Origin: Ruminococcus sp.
GTDB taxonomy: Bacteria > Bacillota > Clostridia > Oscillospirales > Ruminococcaceae
Direction: 5' to 3'
DNA length: 60,617 bases
Assembly: GCA_031262225.1 (NCBI GenBank)
Contig: JAISIC010000045.1
Span: 1 to 60,617, forward strand
Shown here piece after piece: positions 1 through 9,013 of the stretch. Numbering within the stretch: the first letter of the stretch is position 1; each line of letters starts with the position of its first letter. Made by a program: the position numbers and the translations under genes. The notes beneath the pieces are model-generated. The model was not told the origin of the DNA, searched no databases, and saw only the letters and a list, made by a program, of their open reading frames with translations.

Positions 1-71
1 GTTATCAATAAAATAGGGAAACTCCTTGATATTCTAAGAACGGATTCTTCAATTGCACGTTTAATATACAT
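1..71 (-). CDS. AAA ATPase, DUF4143 type, N-terminal fragment
   Basis: Only the first 23 codons are in the window; the gene runs off the left edge. The translated start (MYIKRAIEESVLRISRSFP, then ILLI) matches the opening of the common bacterial AAA_14/DUF4143 ATPases, where a P-loop follows directly after this hydrophobic strand. A GAGG ribosome binding site lies nine bases before the ATG, and an ideal sigma-A promoter lies just upstream. The family has no agreed cellular role. The call rests on the N-terminal pattern only, because the Walker motif falls outside the window. Confidence 0.6.
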   Translation of the reverse strand, partial: MYIKRAIEESVLRISRSFPILLI

Positions 72-106
72 AACGCAAAACCTCGACTTTTCTAAAGTGT
101 ACTTTT

Positions 107-135
107 ATTATAGACGATAAAGTCATAAATGTCAA
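107..135 (-). promoter_or_regulatory. sigma-A promoter for the DUF4143-type ATPase
   Basis: On the minus strand TTGACA (130-135) and TATAAT (107-112) are separated by exactly 17 bases, a perfect consensus pair. It lies about 35 bases upstream of the ATG at 71. Confidence 0.85.
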
Positions 136-182
136 GCTTTTTTTGTAAAAATACCCTTCAGCTTTTTATAAAGGTATAATAT

Positions 183-449
183 ATGGAAGAAATGTTAAAA
201 ACAGAATATAAGGTTTATGTTGACGTGCTTGAGCTTCATGATAAGACAGGGCTTATAACGCCGCTCGGCTTTATTTGGGAGGACGGGCGGAATTACCCGG
301 TTGACGGGGTTGTCGATATCCGAAAGGCGGCGAGCCTGAAAGCCGGGGGGATTGGTCTTCGCTATACGGTGAAGATCGGCGGCAATCTGAAATTCATGTT
401 TTTGGAGGAAGACAGCGGCGTCCGCAGGTGGTTTATGGAAAGAAGATAA
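183..449 (+). CDS. small protein of unknown function
   Basis: I do not recognise this 88-residue protein. It has no signal peptide, membrane segment or cysteine. It looks like a small beta-rich cytosolic domain, with alternating hydrophobic stretches around residues 10-35 and 55-75 and a basic C-terminus (WFMERR). The start is uncertain: ATG 183 sits directly behind a TATAAT-like sequence (175-180) and has no ribosome binding site. ATG 192 (MLKTEYKVYV) is preceded by GGAAG but with very short spacing. The gene is divergent from the ATPase to its left. Confidence 0.5.
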   Translation: MEEMLKTEYKVYVDVLELHDKTGLITPLGFIWEDGRNYPVDGVVDIRKAASLKAGGIGLRYTVKIGGNLKFMFLEEDSGVRRWFMERR

Positions 450-499
450 TAGCAATATTTACATTTTGTTCTCAAATAGCTTCAATTTGAATACTTATA

Positions 500-528
500 T
501 TGACGTGTTTGCGCGCGTGTGATATAAT
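500..528 (+). promoter_or_regulatory. sigma-A promoter for the lipoprotein cluster
   Basis: TTGACG (500-505), a 17-base spacer with an unusual alternating GC run, and TATAAT (523-528). It lies 33 bases upstream of the ATG at 562. No other good promoter is visible before the second and third lipoprotein genes, so it may drive all three. Confidence 0.85.
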
Positions 529-561
529 CAAATTAAGATATACATAAGGGGACGTGCAGAT

Positions 562-1575
562 ATGAAAAGTCGAATTACAGCGAGTGTTTTAGTTATAGCT
601 TTAGGGCTTGCAGGGTGTGGTGTACCCGAAGCGGCAGAGGTAATGGCAACAACCGAAACAACAATGACAACAACACCTACAACATCAACACCTATAACGA
701 CTGTAACAACAACTGCACCTATAACGACTGTAACAACAACTGCACCGCATATCACAACAACGGAAGTGACAACAATTGATCCGCGTGAAGAAATCTACGC
801 TATAGATTTCCCGAAAGAATTTTCTTGCGAAGTATGGTCACAACCGCCGTTTTTAAAAGTGCCGGATGAGCTTTATGATGTAGAAATTTCAGATGAAGCC
901 GAAAAACTTTACAACGATTATTTAGCATTTGCGAAAGAAAATGTCGGAGATAATGAAGCCGAATATCCGCCGGGATATATGGACGGCCGTTTTCAACATT
1001 ACCCGGCAGGTCAGACGGTATACGGGCTTGTTGACATTGACAGCGACAGTGTGCCTGAGATTTTCAAATTTTTCACAATGGGATATATGGGTTCGTGTTA
1101 TATTGATTTTTATGATCTATATTCAAAAGAGATTCTGGCAGAAGGAGTTCCTGAGTTTAACAGGGACGGACTTACATATTTCGGTAAGAATGAAAAAGGA
1201 AATTTAGTGATTTGTTCGGGTTTTTTACATTCAATTCATTACGGAATGATTGCATTTCAAGAAATGATATACGATAAAAATGCCGCAACAATAAAACTGC
1301 AAACTATCAATAATTTTCAAGCACATTTTGAAATGACCTACGGTTACCTCAACTGCATAGGTTATGAAGTAAACGACTTCGGTATAAGCGAACGCGAAAC
1401 GGGGTCTTATATACCGCGTGCCGATTTTGAAGCCGCATATCGTGAATTTTACGACACTATAGACTTCGATGTATACTGGATTTGCGGTGATATTCTCTAC
1501 CACGGTGCGGAAGAGACGGAATATAAGGGCAAGATAGCCTATGAGAAGTATATCGAATTTACACGCAATAGTTGA
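562..1575 (+). CDS. Thr-rich linker lipoprotein, shortened paralogue
   Basis: A surface lipoprotein of 337 residues. It has a signal peptide with lipobox LAGC (Cys19), a threonine-rich linker at about 29-72 and then an acidic globular domain. A short Asp-rich element (DIDSDSVPEIF) at about residue 158 recalls EF-hand or VCBS-type calcium loops. The ribosome binding site AAGGGG precedes ATG 562. The last 40 residues, from REFYDTIDFDVYWICGD onward, are almost identical to the middle of the next gene. That next gene continues for about another 200 residues, whereas this one stops. The 3' flank holds leftover DNA of the longer form (1584-1612), so this copy looks truncated by deletion or recombination. 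Ligand and function are unknown. Confidence 0.8.
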   Translation: MKSRITASVLVIALGLAGCGVPEAAEVMATTETTMTTTPTTSTPITTVTTTAPITTVTTTAPHITTTEVTTIDPREEIYAIDFPKEFSCEVWSQPPFLKVPDELYDVEISDEAEKLYNDYLAFAKENVGDNEAEYPPGYMDGRFQHYPAGQTVYGLVDIDSDSVPEIFKFFTMGYMGSCYIDFYDLYSKEILAEGVPEFNRDGLTYFGKNEKGNLVICSGFLHSIHYGMIAFQEMIYDKNAATIKLQTINNFQAHFEMTYGYLNCIGYEVNDFGISERETGSYIPRADFEAAYREFYDTIDFDVYWICGDILYHGAEETEYKGKIAYEKYIEFTRNS

Positions 1576-1583
1576 GCTTGTTA

Positions 1584-1740
1584 CTGATTTAGATTTTGTT
1601 GATGTGGAGTAAAGATATGAAAAGACGTTTTATTGCGGGTTTATTGGTTATAGTTTTGGGGCTTACCGGGTGCGGTTCTCCCGAAGCGGAGGAAGTGATA
1701 GTAACAACTGATGTTACAACAACAACCGAAACAACAACAA
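1584..1740 (+). repeat. direct repeat copy 1 (gene end, RBS, lipoprotein leader, linker)
   Basis: This segment matches 3163-3319 at a constant offset of 1579 bases, with about five mismatches. It begins in the last codons of a lost reading frame (DLDFVDVE then stop, 1586-1612), includes the GGAG ribosome binding site embedded in those codons, and runs through the signal peptide and the first part of the threonine-rich linker. At 1586-1612 the coding remnant has no gene upstream in its frame. Confidence 0.85.
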
Positions 1741-3191
1741 CGACTACACCGCATATCACAAAACCCGAAGAAATAACAACCGCAACAACACCGGAATTTC
1801 CCCGTGAACTTTACGAAGTTGAATTCCCGGTTGAATTCTCCGATAACTACACTATAAATAATTACATTATTCCGTTAAGTGATGAAGATTATGAAACAGA
1901 GATTTCGCCCGAAGCTCAGAAGCTTTTTGATGATTATTTTGCGTTTGCAACAGAACAAATAGAAGCCGAAAAGCCCGATCATCCCGAATATCCGACTTAT
2001 TATGAAGACGGTATGTTTCATCATTATCCCGCAGGGTATACTACATACGGGCTTGTGGACATTAACAGCGACGGTGTGCCGGAAATTTTTAAGTATTTCG
2101 CATATTCCGATCCGACTTCTGTAAAGATTTACTTTTACGATTTGTATACAAAAGCTCTGCTGACAGATGAAGATATATATGGGTTCAATCCTCGCGAAGG
2201 TGCTACATATTTCGGTAAAAACGAAGATGGTAATCTGTTGATTTGTAGAGGTAATCAACACTCAAATTATGAGGGTTTTATCTATATCGCAGAACTTTTG
2301 ATTGAAAAGGATACAGAAAAACTTGCTTATAATGAATCATTCCGTGCGAATTTCGGTATAATTGATTACGTATTTTATTGTTGTGGTTATTCAATTAACG
2401 GCGAAAAGTTCGGATATGACTACAAAATTCCCGCCGACGAATTTGAAACCGCTTATCGTGAATTTTACGATGCTATAGACTTCGATGTTTACTGGATTTG
2501 CGGTGATATTCTCTATCATGGCGCGGAGGAGACGGAGTATAAGGGCAAAATGGCTTATGAGAAATATCTTGAATTAACAAAAATGCAAGAATATTTAGAT
2601 GAAAATTCAAGCTATGCCGCTAAAATATTGATAGATGACTTAAACAATGACGGAATTTCTGAAGCAATTTTAATTTATTCATGGACAACAACACTTGCTT
2701 ACTACTTTGACGGTGAAATAAAGGAAATCACAGCAGAGGGAAATTGGGGCGGTTTTCTTGAGGGCGGCGGTGCACCGTTATATTATAATAAAAAGACTGA
2801 TGTATTATTAGCAGAGAGCACATACAGCAAATATTATAATTGTAGTTTTTATGCTTTTTCAGACGGTGATTACAAATTATCGCACGAGTATACTTACAGA
2901 GATTTAATAACACCTTGGGATGTTGATAAATGGAATGAATCAAAGAGATTTGATGAAATGTTGGATTCTTATGAACTGACTATTGATGATTTGTATGAAC
3001 TTAGCGAAAGCGAAATATATGGGATTGCTTGGAATGAAGGCTTTTTTGACCGGAGAGATCAATATTTGGCTGACGAAATGGAAGTAACCGAAGCAGAGTG
3101 GCGAAAGTTTATTAACGATTTTGAAAACGATGAGAACACTATTTTACTATGTCCCGATAATGCTGATTTAGATTTTGTTGATGTGGAGTAA
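1617..3191 (+). CDS. Thr-rich linker lipoprotein, two-domain form
   Basis: A lipoprotein of 524 residues with lipobox LTGC (Cys19), a threonine-rich linker at about 27-55 and two outer domains. The first, to about residue 320, is paralogous to the upstream lipoprotein and has the same Asp-rich element (DINSDGVPEIF). The second is acidic and carries a related element, DLNNDGISEAI, which resembles VCBS/FG-GAP-like calcium-binding loops. I chose ATG 1617 because GGAG lies seven bases before it and the signal peptide begins there; the longer frame from 1596 uses a TTG inside leftover coding DNA. The final codons GTG GAG TAA serve as the ribosome binding site of the next gene. Function unknown. 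Confidence 0.8.
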   Translation: MKRRFIAGLLVIVLGLTGCGSPEAEEVIVTTDVTTTTETTTTTTPHITKPEEITTATTPEFPRELYEVEFPVEFSDNYTINNYIIPLSDEDYETEISPEAQKLFDDYFAFATEQIEAEKPDHPEYPTYYEDGMFHHYPAGYTTYGLVDINSDGVPEIFKYFAYSDPTSVKIYFYDLYTKALLTDEDIYGFNPREGATYFGKNEDGNLLICRGNQHSNYEGFIYIAELLIEKDTEKLAYNESFRANFGIIDYVFYCCGYSINGEKFGYDYKIPADEFETAYREFYDAIDFDVYWICGDILYHGAEETEYKGKMAYEKYLELTKMQEYLDENSSYAAKILIDDLNNDGISEAILIYSWTTTLAYYFDGEIKEITAEGNWGGFLEGGGAPLYYNKKTDVLLAESTYSKYYNCSFYAFSDGDYKLSHEYTYRDLITPWDVDKWNESKRFDEMLDSYELTIDDLYELSESEIYGIAWNEGFFDRRDQYLADEMEVTEAEWRKFINDFENDENTILLCPDNADLDFVDVE

Positions 3192-3319
3192 AGATATGAA
3201 AAGACGTTTTATAGCGGGTTTATTGGTTATAGTTTTGGGGCTTACCGGGTGTGGTGTACCCGAAGCGGAGGAAGTGATAGTAACAACTGATGTTACAACA
3301 ACAACCGAAACAACAACAA
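3163..3319 (+). repeat. direct repeat copy 2 (gene end, RBS, lipoprotein leader, linker)
   Basis: This is the partner of 1584-1740. Here the DLDFVDVE codons are still the true end of the upstream gene, so this copy shows the ancestral arrangement. The repeat gives consecutive genes the same translation start and export module in front of different outer domains. Confidence 0.85.
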
Positions 3320-5361
3320 CCGAAGCGACTACAACGACGGCAAAGGCTACAACAACAACGACAACTACAACAACAATAGCTGAACCCGCAGATGAAAAAA
3401 CATTCCCGATAATCGACGGTTCAACCTCAACAATCAAACTTGATGCATATATTCGTGCGAAAGTGTTTGGGATTTCTATTCAAGACGCTTCATACAATAT
3501 ATTCAATACAACGCACAGCAAAACTTTTGAAGCGTTCGAGAATCTTGTAAACGGCAAAGCTGATGTTGTGCTTTCCGTGCCCCTTGCCGATGAGCAAAAA
3601 GCGTATGCCGAAGAAAAAGGTTTTGAATATGAAGCCGTTCCTGTCGCGATGGAAGGGTTTGTTTTCCTTGTGAACCCCGAAAACACTGTTCAGAGTTTAA
3701 CACAGGAACAGATAAGAAAAATCTATTCCGGTGAAATTACAAACTGGAAAGAACTCGGCGGAGAAGACGGCGAAATTCTGCCTTACCAGCGTAACGGCAA
3801 TTCCGGTTCTCAAACATATATGAGAGCCTTTATGGGCGATACACCGCTAACCTCTGCACCAAAATCACTCGTTCAGGGCGAAATGGGTGCTGTTATTTCA
3901 ATGTTTGAAAATTACGATAATTCGATAAATGCCATAGGTTACAGCGTTTATTCCTATGCAGCGGCGTTCGCGGCAAACGAGGGAGCATTTTCATTTGTAG
4001 AAATCGACGGCATTAAACCATCTCGCACGACCTTCATTGACGGTACATATCCGCTTTTGTCCGAAACATACGCTTTTTATAAAAAAGGCACAACCGATAA
4101 ATCTGTGCTTGACTATATTGAACTAATCACTTCCGAAAAAGGGCAGAAATATGTTCTTGAAGCGGGATACATTCCGGTTATGGACATTGAAATTCCCCCT
4201 GCATACACGCTTTACGAGGCAAAAGGAACAGGACCGGAAAAGCCCGAAACAATCAACCGCGATAAATATTATCTACAGCTCACTGATTACGGGCGTGACA
4301 ACACTCGCCCGCAAGGTTTCCTTAAAGACATGGCATTTGAAACGGAGATACAGGCGTGGATTGATGAGACAATAGATAATCTTCCTGAATGGGTAGAAGA
4401 TGACGATATATATTATTCTTCTTATATTGAAAACGGTCTGCTCGGAATAAGTGTCGGAGACCACGGCTATAACGAATATGCCATGATGAATCAACTATAT
4501 GGCGGTGCGGCGGTTTTTGATATTATAAATAATAAAAAAATCGAGAATTTCTCTGATTTGTTCTATAAAGATACCGATTTTATGCTTGCAATAAATAAAG
4601 TTATTGCGTATGACATTAGATCAGCGGCTGATATGGTATACACTGATTACACAATGAAATGCGACTTTTTCGGACTTTGCGAGGGTTTTTCATTTGACCT
4701 TGATGAAATTCATATGCCGGAAGATAATGCATTTTTCGGCTTTCCGGCAAGTTTTTTTATAAGATATTATAGAGATTCAGATTGTCTGGATTTCAAAGAA
4801 TACTTAACTCCGGGATTTGCCGAGCAGGTAGAATTTATAGAGTTTGAACCTGAAGTAAATTCATATCAAGAATTTTTCTACGAAAAAGACGGGCATATGT
4901 ATATATATTATGACTATCCTGACGTTGAAAACGACCGCGAACTACCCGAAAACATTATGATTGAAGAAGCGTTTGATGCTTATTATGCAGATGGCAGATA
5001 TGAAAACGGAACTCAGCGTGTACACATTGAAGGTAATTTTGTTGGAATTACAATTAATTACGAAGGACCCGGGGATTATTATTGTTCTCTTCAGCACAAA
5101 TTCATTGAAACAAGCGATCTTTTCAAAGACGGATTTATTGAGCATTTAACGATTGCTCCGGAAGAAAAGAATCCTGATAATTTAACCGCGGAGGAGATTT
5201 TTAATACCCTTTACAAAGAATGGCCTGATAATGGTTACTCTTTACGTCGAATGGTTACACTAATCAACGAGCCAAACGAGGACGGGTATATAGTTATAGA
5301 AGGCTATGATGCCCCAAAACTTCGCATTGACAAAACTTGGCTTAAAGACATTTACCAATAA
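3196..5361 (+). CDS. lipoprotein with PstS-like domain and RsiV/DUF3298-like region
   Basis: A lipoprotein of 721 residues. It has the same leader as its neighbour (LTGC, Cys19) and a threonine-rich linker to about residue 60. A phosphate-binding-protein-like (PstS family) domain covers about 65-340, recognisable from IRKIYSGEITNWKELGG followed by RNGNSGSQT, the usual anion-binding turn. The region from about 370 to 720 contains a segment like DUF3298/RsiV domains (AVFDIINNKKIENFSDLF). No phosphate transporter genes are nearby, so an adhesion, sensing or scavenging role is as likely as uptake. ATG 3196 follows GGAG in the previous stop region. The PstS-like call is firm; the C-terminal assignment is tentative. 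Confidence 0.8.
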   Translation: MKRRFIAGLLVIVLGLTGCGVPEAEEVIVTTDVTTTTETTTTEATTTTAKATTTTTTTTTIAEPADEKTFPIIDGSTSTIKLDAYIRAKVFGISIQDASYNIFNTTHSKTFEAFENLVNGKADVVLSVPLADEQKAYAEEKGFEYEAVPVAMEGFVFLVNPENTVQSLTQEQIRKIYSGEITNWKELGGEDGEILPYQRNGNSGSQTYMRAFMGDTPLTSAPKSLVQGEMGAVISMFENYDNSINAIGYSVYSYAAAFAANEGAFSFVEIDGIKPSRTTFIDGTYPLLSETYAFYKKGTTDKSVLDYIELITSEKGQKYVLEAGYIPVMDIEIPPAYTLYEAKGTGPEKPETINRDKYYLQLTDYGRDNTRPQGFLKDMAFETEIQAWIDETIDNLPEWVEDDDIYYSSYIENGLLGISVGDHGYNEYAMMNQLYGGAAVFDIINNKKIENFSDLFYKDTDFMLAINKVIAYDIRSAADMVYTDYTMKCDFFGLCEGFSFDLDEIHMPEDNAFFGFPASFFIRYYRDSDCLDFKEYLTPGFAEQVEFIEFEPEVNSYQEFFYEKDGHMYIYYDYPDVENDRELPENIMIEEAFDAYYADGRYENGTQRVHIEGNFVGITINYEGPGDYYCSLQHKFIETSDLFKDGFIEHLTIAPEEKNPDNLTAEEIFNTLYKEWPDNGYSLRRMVTLINEPNEDGYIVIEGYDAPKLRIDKTWLKDIYQ

Positions 5362-5379
5362 AATTTTCTCCCAAACACC

Positions 5380-5408
5380 TTGAAAAATGCTAAAATATAT
5401 AGTATAAT
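5380..5408 (+). promoter_or_regulatory. sigma-A promoter for the FIST-kinase operon
   Basis: TTGAAA (5380-5385), a 17-base spacer and TATAAT (5403-5408), followed by GGAGG (5427-5431) six bases before ATG 5438. Confidence 0.8.
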
Positions 5409-5437
5409 TAAACTATGAATGTTTACGGAGGATTTTT

Positions 5438-6598
5438 ATGTTAAAAGTTTTCAATGTCAGCACAATCGAGCTTGACGATATTGATGCCGCAATTGGCGAT
5501 CTTGAACAGGGCATTAACGAAAACACACTCCGAAAAAACAGCGCGGGGGTTATTACCTGTCACGCAGATTACATAGAAGAGGGCATTGTTAAAGCCGTTT
5601 CAGAGTGGTTTTCCTTCCCCATTGTCGGCATAACCGTCAAAACAAGTGCAAATTTAAGCGAATTTTCCGAGTTTATGCTTACTCTGACCATTTTCACTTC
5701 GGATTCAGCAGAGTTTGCGGCGGCTTTGACAGCTCCCGTGAACGGCGATTCGGCTGAAAATATTAAAAATACATATCAAGATGCTGCAAAGGGTCGCAAG
5801 CCCGCTCTTGCCCTCCTGTTCCCGGGGCTTCTTACGCCCGTTTCGGGAGATTTTTACATAAATGCTCTGTCAGATGTTGCCGCAGATATTCCGATTTTCG
5901 GTGCGGTATCGGTTGACCATACTGCGGATTACAGCAGAAGCCGGGTTATATACAGCGGAGAAAGCTACACCGATTGTGCGGCTATGCTTTTGATGTTCGG
6001 CGAGAGAATTAAACCTAAATTTTTCCTCGGAACGCTTCCTGTCAATATCATCAACCGTGAAAAATCTGTGGTTACATCCGCTGACGGAAGCCTTCTCAAG
6101 ACAATAAATAACATTTCGGCAAGAGATTATTTTGCCTCTGTCGGGGTTACGGAAAATGCCGACGGAACCCTTGTCGGGCTTAATATGTGCACACTTTCGA
6201 TTGATATAGGCGACGGAACGCCCCCCTTCATACGTGCCATATTCTCGACCACCCCCGAAGGTTATGTTGCCTGCGGCGGAGACATTCCCGTCGGTTCAAA
6301 AATCAGTATCGCTTATATCGAGACAAAAGATATTATCGAAACGGATAAAAAGCTTATAGATTCGGAATTTAATTCCGTCAGCGATTCGCAGTTCATTATG
6401 TTTTTCTCGTGTATCGGAAGATTTTTCGTTCTCGGTTATGAAAGCAAAGCGGAGATGGAACTCATTAAAAATGCAGAACCGAAGACGCTGCCGTTTTCAA
6501 TGAGTTACGCAGGCGGGGAGATATGCCCTGTTTATAACCGCGAAGGAAAGCTTATCAATCGTGCACATAACCACACCATTATCGGCTTGGCATTTTGA
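5438..6598 (+). CDS. FIST domain sensory protein
   Basis: A cytosolic protein of 386 residues with the FIST_N domain in the first half and FIST_C in the second. Family features seen are the FGAVSVDH-type glycine turn near residue 150, the VACGGDIPVGSKISI strand near 280, and a C-terminal MSYAGGEICPVY stretch with a conserved Cys. FIST proteins are thought to bind small ligands, possibly amino acids, and usually sit beside signalling genes. Here the gene lies 29 bases upstream of a hybrid histidine kinase and very probably shares its transcript, so it is a candidate input module for that kinase. Ligand unknown. Confidence 0.85.
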   Translation: MLKVFNVSTIELDDIDAAIGDLEQGINENTLRKNSAGVITCHADYIEEGIVKAVSEWFSFPIVGITVKTSANLSEFSEFMLTLTIFTSDSAEFAAALTAPVNGDSAENIKNTYQDAAKGRKPALALLFPGLLTPVSGDFYINALSDVAADIPIFGAVSVDHTADYSRSRVIYSGESYTDCAAMLLMFGERIKPKFFLGTLPVNIINREKSVVTSADGSLLKTINNISARDYFASVGVTENADGTLVGLNMCTLSIDIGDGTPPFIRAIFSTTPEGYVACGGDIPVGSKISIAYIETKDIIETDKKLIDSEFNSVSDSQFIMFFSCIGRFFVLGYESKAEMELIKNAEPKTLPFSMSYAGGEICPVYNREGKLINRAHNHTIIGLAF

Positions 6599-6627
6599 AT
6601 CTATAAAAGAAATATAACAGGTACTAT

Positions 6628-8361
6628 ATGGAGAATACAGATATAAATCAGCAGATTAAGGAGCTGACAAAAGAGCTTAAGAAGACAAAACGTGAGCTTG
6701 CTGCAGCGACCGAAACGATTCTGCGTAATCGTGAAACCCACGAAACACGGCAGCTCCTCCTCGGAATAGCCGAAAAAGAAAAGACGATGCTCGAGCATTT
6801 TATGGGGTTAATCCTATCAAACTGCCCGGATATCATCCTGCTTTTTGATGCAAAGGGCAAACTGCTTTATTATACCGATGCGTTCCTTTCGGTTTCAAAT
6901 TCGTTAAACGCTGCTTATCTTCGCAGCATTGACTTTGAGAAGCTTCTTCGCGGTTTCGTTTCAGAAGATATGGTTGATGCATTAAGGAATATTTTCAGCT
7001 GTTCGGAGCTTGTTAAAAAGAACTTCGAGCTCACCGAGCATATTAACTTCTCGGGCAGCGAGGAGCGTTCATACAGCGTTCAGATTACCGCTATGACAGA
7101 CAATGCGGGAGCGGCAAGCGGTGCAATGATCTTCTTTTATGATACAACCGAGCTTCTTTTGGCAAAACAATCTGCCGAACGTGCGAACGAAGCAAAAAGC
7201 AGCTTCCTTGCGACCATCTCCCACGAAATCAGAACCCCGATGAACGCCGTTTTAGGTCAGCTCACAATGATTCGAGATACCGAGCTGACAGACAGGCAAT
7301 ATGCCCTTGTTTCGGGAATAGAAAAATCATCCAAAAATCTTCTCGGGCTGATCAACGACATTCTTGATTTCTCGAAAATCGATGCCGGCAAGCTTGATAT
7401 TGTTTATGACTGGTTTGATCTTGTCGCGGTAATCGAGCATATTCGCTCTATCTTCACAGTTTTAATCGGCGAAAAGGGTTTGGATTTCAAAATCACAATC
7501 GAAGACGAAATGCCGCCCTGCGTTTGGGGAGACGAAAAGCGCGTCAATCAGGTTATTACAAATCTGCTTTCAAACGCTATGAAATACACGCCCGAAGGCA
7601 GTGTTGAGCTTGTTATCAGCCGCCAAAATAACGGCGAAACGAAGGCGTTATTGAGTTTTACTGAACCTTCCATATGGTCATTTGCGGTTAAGGACACGGG
7701 CATCGGAATCCGCACCGAAGAGAGGGACCGCCTCTTTAAGCCGTTTGAACAGCTTGACAAGATCAAAAATAAGAAGGTCACCGGCACGGGGCTCGGGCTT
7801 GTTATCACCAAAAATCTCTGCGAGCTTATGGGCGGGACTATTGCGGTTGAAAGCGTTTACGGTTCCGGCTCGAAGTTTACAATCGCACTGCCCTTTAAAG
7901 AGGGCGAGCTTTCGAATATTAAAACCGATCAAGAGGTTTCACAAAGCTTCACGGCACCCGATGCAAAGGTGCTTATCGTTGATGATATCGAAATTAACAT
8001 TGAAATTGCACAATTTCTTCTTGAAAGCTCCTTTGAAATCAAGTCGGATAAGGCGACAAGCGGCATGGAAGCACTTTCATTGTGCGAAAAGGTTAAATAT
8101 GACATTATCTTCATGGACCACATGATGCCCGGGATGGATGGAATCGAAACGGTTCATAAACTTCGCAAATCTCAAGATTCGGGCGGTCTGAACGCTTCAA
8201 CACCGGTTATCGCCCTCACGGCAAACGCCATAAGCGGGGTTGCCGAAATGTTTTATCAAAACGGATTTAACGGTTTTGTTTCTAAGCCGATGGATGAAAG
8301 CGGACTATCAAAAGCACTTCTGCCCCTGCTTCCGCCTGGTAAAATCATAATGAAATCGTAA
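6628..8361 (+). CDS. hybrid sensor histidine kinase with C-terminal receiver
   Basis: A cytosolic hybrid kinase of 577 residues with no membrane segment. In order: an N-terminal coiled coil (5-65), a PAS-like domain (about 60-180), HisKA with phospho-acceptor His199 in SHEIRTPMN, a HATPase domain with the N box and GTGLGLVI G box (about 290-430), and a receiver domain (450-570) with phospho-acceptor Asp497 in FMDHMMPGMDG. There is no HPt domain or DNA-binding output, so phosphate must leave through a partner encoded elsewhere. It follows the FIST gene with a weak ribosome binding site (AACAGG), consistent with co-transcription. Confidence 0.92.
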   Translation: MENTDINQQIKELTKELKKTKRELAAATETILRNRETHETRQLLLGIAEKEKTMLEHFMGLILSNCPDIILLFDAKGKLLYYTDAFLSVSNSLNAAYLRSIDFEKLLRGFVSEDMVDALRNIFSCSELVKKNFELTEHINFSGSEERSYSVQITAMTDNAGAASGAMIFFYDTTELLLAKQSAERANEAKSSFLATISHEIRTPMNAVLGQLTMIRDTELTDRQYALVSGIEKSSKNLLGLINDILDFSKIDAGKLDIVYDWFDLVAVIEHIRSIFTVLIGEKGLDFKITIEDEMPPCVWGDEKRVNQVITNLLSNAMKYTPEGSVELVISRQNNGETKALLSFTEPSIWSFAVKDTGIGIRTEERDRLFKPFEQLDKIKNKKVTGTGLGLVITKNLCELMGGTIAVESVYGSGSKFTIALPFKEGELSNIKTDQEVSQSFTAPDAKVLIVDDIEINIEIAQFLLESSFEIKSDKATSGMEALSLCEKVKYDIIFMDHMMPGMDGIETVHKLRKSQDSGGLNASTPVIALTANAISGVAEMFYQNGFNGFVSKPMDESGLSKALLPLLPPGKIIMKS

Positions 8362-8381
8362 TGAAATAAGGGGGTTATACT

Positions 8382-9008
8382 ATTTTAAATGTATTTTTAC
8401 GTTCGATATTAGCCGGTCTCGCCATTGCTGTGGGCGGGACGGTCTTTTTGTCGGTTGAAAATCGTTATCTCGGCGCGTTTTTGTTCGCAGTCGGGCTGTT
8501 TGCAATCCTAATTCGCGGTTATAAACTCTTCACCGGGGCAATAGGCTATTTTTGGGAGCGTGATCGCCGTTATAAGCTTGAATGTGCGGTAATCTGGGCA
8601 GGCAACCTTTTGGGCACTTTCATCGGCGGCGTTGCCATGCGGTTTACAAGAATTATCACCATAACAGAACGTGCTCAGGGGCTTGTTGACACGAAAACAG
8701 CCGACAATCCTCTTTCAATCTTCATCCTTGCGATTTTTTGCGGAATGCTCATGTACCTTGCGGTTCACGGTTGGAACAACACCGACAAGGGTGCTGTGAA
8801 GATTGTTGCCTGTGCCGTGCCGGTTGCGGTCTTCATCCTCTGCGGGTTCGAGCACGTCATCGCCAATATGTTTTATTTTTCGCTCACCCTCGCTTGGGGA
8901 AACCCCTTAGTCTGGTTCTATCTCCTGCTTATGACAATCGGCAACGGTGTCGGGGCATGGATTTTGTCATTACCGATATACATATTAGAAAATAAGAAAA
9001 ATGATTAG
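8382..9008 (+). CDS. formate/nitrite transporter family channel (FNT), probable ATT start
   Basis: An integral membrane channel of the FocA/NirC superfamily, 208 residues, with about six membrane segments. It moves small monovalent anions such as formate or nitrite. The N-terminal LAGLAIAVGGTVFLSVE and YKLFTGAIGYF motifs are typical. The first ordinary start codon in frame is GTG 8430, which would remove most of helix 1. A strong AAGGGGG ribosome binding site (8368-8374) is seven bases before ATT 8382, and the family usually begins M-L-x-x-F-L-x-S at exactly this codon. I therefore place the start at ATT; a sequencing or assembly change from ATG is the alternative. It follows the kinase gene closely. 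Confidence 0.8.
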   Translation: MLNVFLRSILAGLAIAVGGTVFLSVENRYLGAFLFAVGLFAILIRGYKLFTGAIGYFWERDRRYKLECAVIWAGNLLGTFIGGVAMRFTRIITITERAQGLVDTKTADNPLSIFILAIFCGMLMYLAVHGWNNTDKGAVKIVACAVPVAVFILCGFEHVIANMFYFSLTLAWGNPLVWFYLLLMTIGNGVGAWILSLPIYILENKKND

Positions 9009-9013
9009 TCAAA

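Noticed and set aside
1596..1616. TTG 1596 as start of the second lipoprotein
   Set aside because: It lies in leftover coding DNA, has no ribosome binding site, and would put a hydrophilic extension before the signal peptide.
3280..3400. ACA-type repeats that resemble a CRISPR or minisatellite
   Set aside because: They are the threonine-rich linker codons within intact reading frames; there are no spacers.
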